Assembly (NCBI GenBank): GCA_027004335.1
Contig: JALTID010000240.1
Span: 1-6,195, forward strand
Origin: a bacterium
GTDB lineage: Bacteria > JALSQH01
Length of the DNA: 6,195 nt
Direction of reading: 5' to 3'
Shown here: piece after piece, positions 6,195 to 6,195 of the stretch
How positions within the stretch are numbered: position 1 is the first letter of the stretch
Layout of the letters: the number at the start of each line of letters is the position of its first letter
Position numbers and translations under genes: made by a program
The notes under the pieces: generated by a model
Told to the model about the DNA's origin: nothing
Database searches by the model: none
What the model saw: only the letters and a program-made list of their open reading frames with translations

Positions 6195-6195
6195 A

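Overview
The window is wall-to-wall coding. Five genes all lie on the minus strand and read from right to left, so they look like one operon or a segment of one. In transcription order they are: (1) the C-terminal 786 codons of a large, probably secreted protein with Ig-like domains (3834 to beyond the right edge); (2) an MthK-type potassium channel with a cytoplasmic RCK/TrkA module (2808-3833); (3) mpl, the murein-peptide recycling ligase (1382-2806); (4) a lipoprotein zinc peptidase of the COG4324/PF10023 'predicted aminopeptidase' family (354-1403); and (5) the N-terminal 131 codons of an M50 site-2-protease-type membrane metalloprotease (beyond the left edge to 393).

The packing is extreme. 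Gene 1 stop and gene 2 start abut with no spacer, genes 2 and 3 are 1 base apart, genes 3 and 4 overlap by 22 bases, and genes 4 and 5 overlap by up to 40 bases. I see no intergenic stretch, promoter, terminator, RNA gene, mobile element or CRISPR array. This layout implies one transcript and translational coupling.

The organism is probably a diderm (Gram-negative-type) bacterium: it has Mpl, which serves murein recycling, and a lipobox-bearing periplasmic-type lipoprotein. The DNA is AT-rich, the coding strand is purine-rich, and the proteins are rich in Lys, Glu, Ile and Phe. This would fit an Acidobacteria/Aminicenantes-like or other little-sampled, possibly thermophilic lineage, but that placement is only a guess.

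The common theme is the cell envelope: a surface or periplasmic beta-sandwich protein, an inner-membrane ion channel, peptidoglycan recycling, a periplasmic peptidase and an intramembrane protease. No wholly new system is evident. The observation most worth following is inside the potassium channel gene. A strong Shine-Dalgarno sequence sits 6 bases before an in-frame TTG at codon 108. By hand alignment that is the same place as Met107 of MthK, the internal start known to produce the separate soluble RCK subunit of the MthK gating ring.
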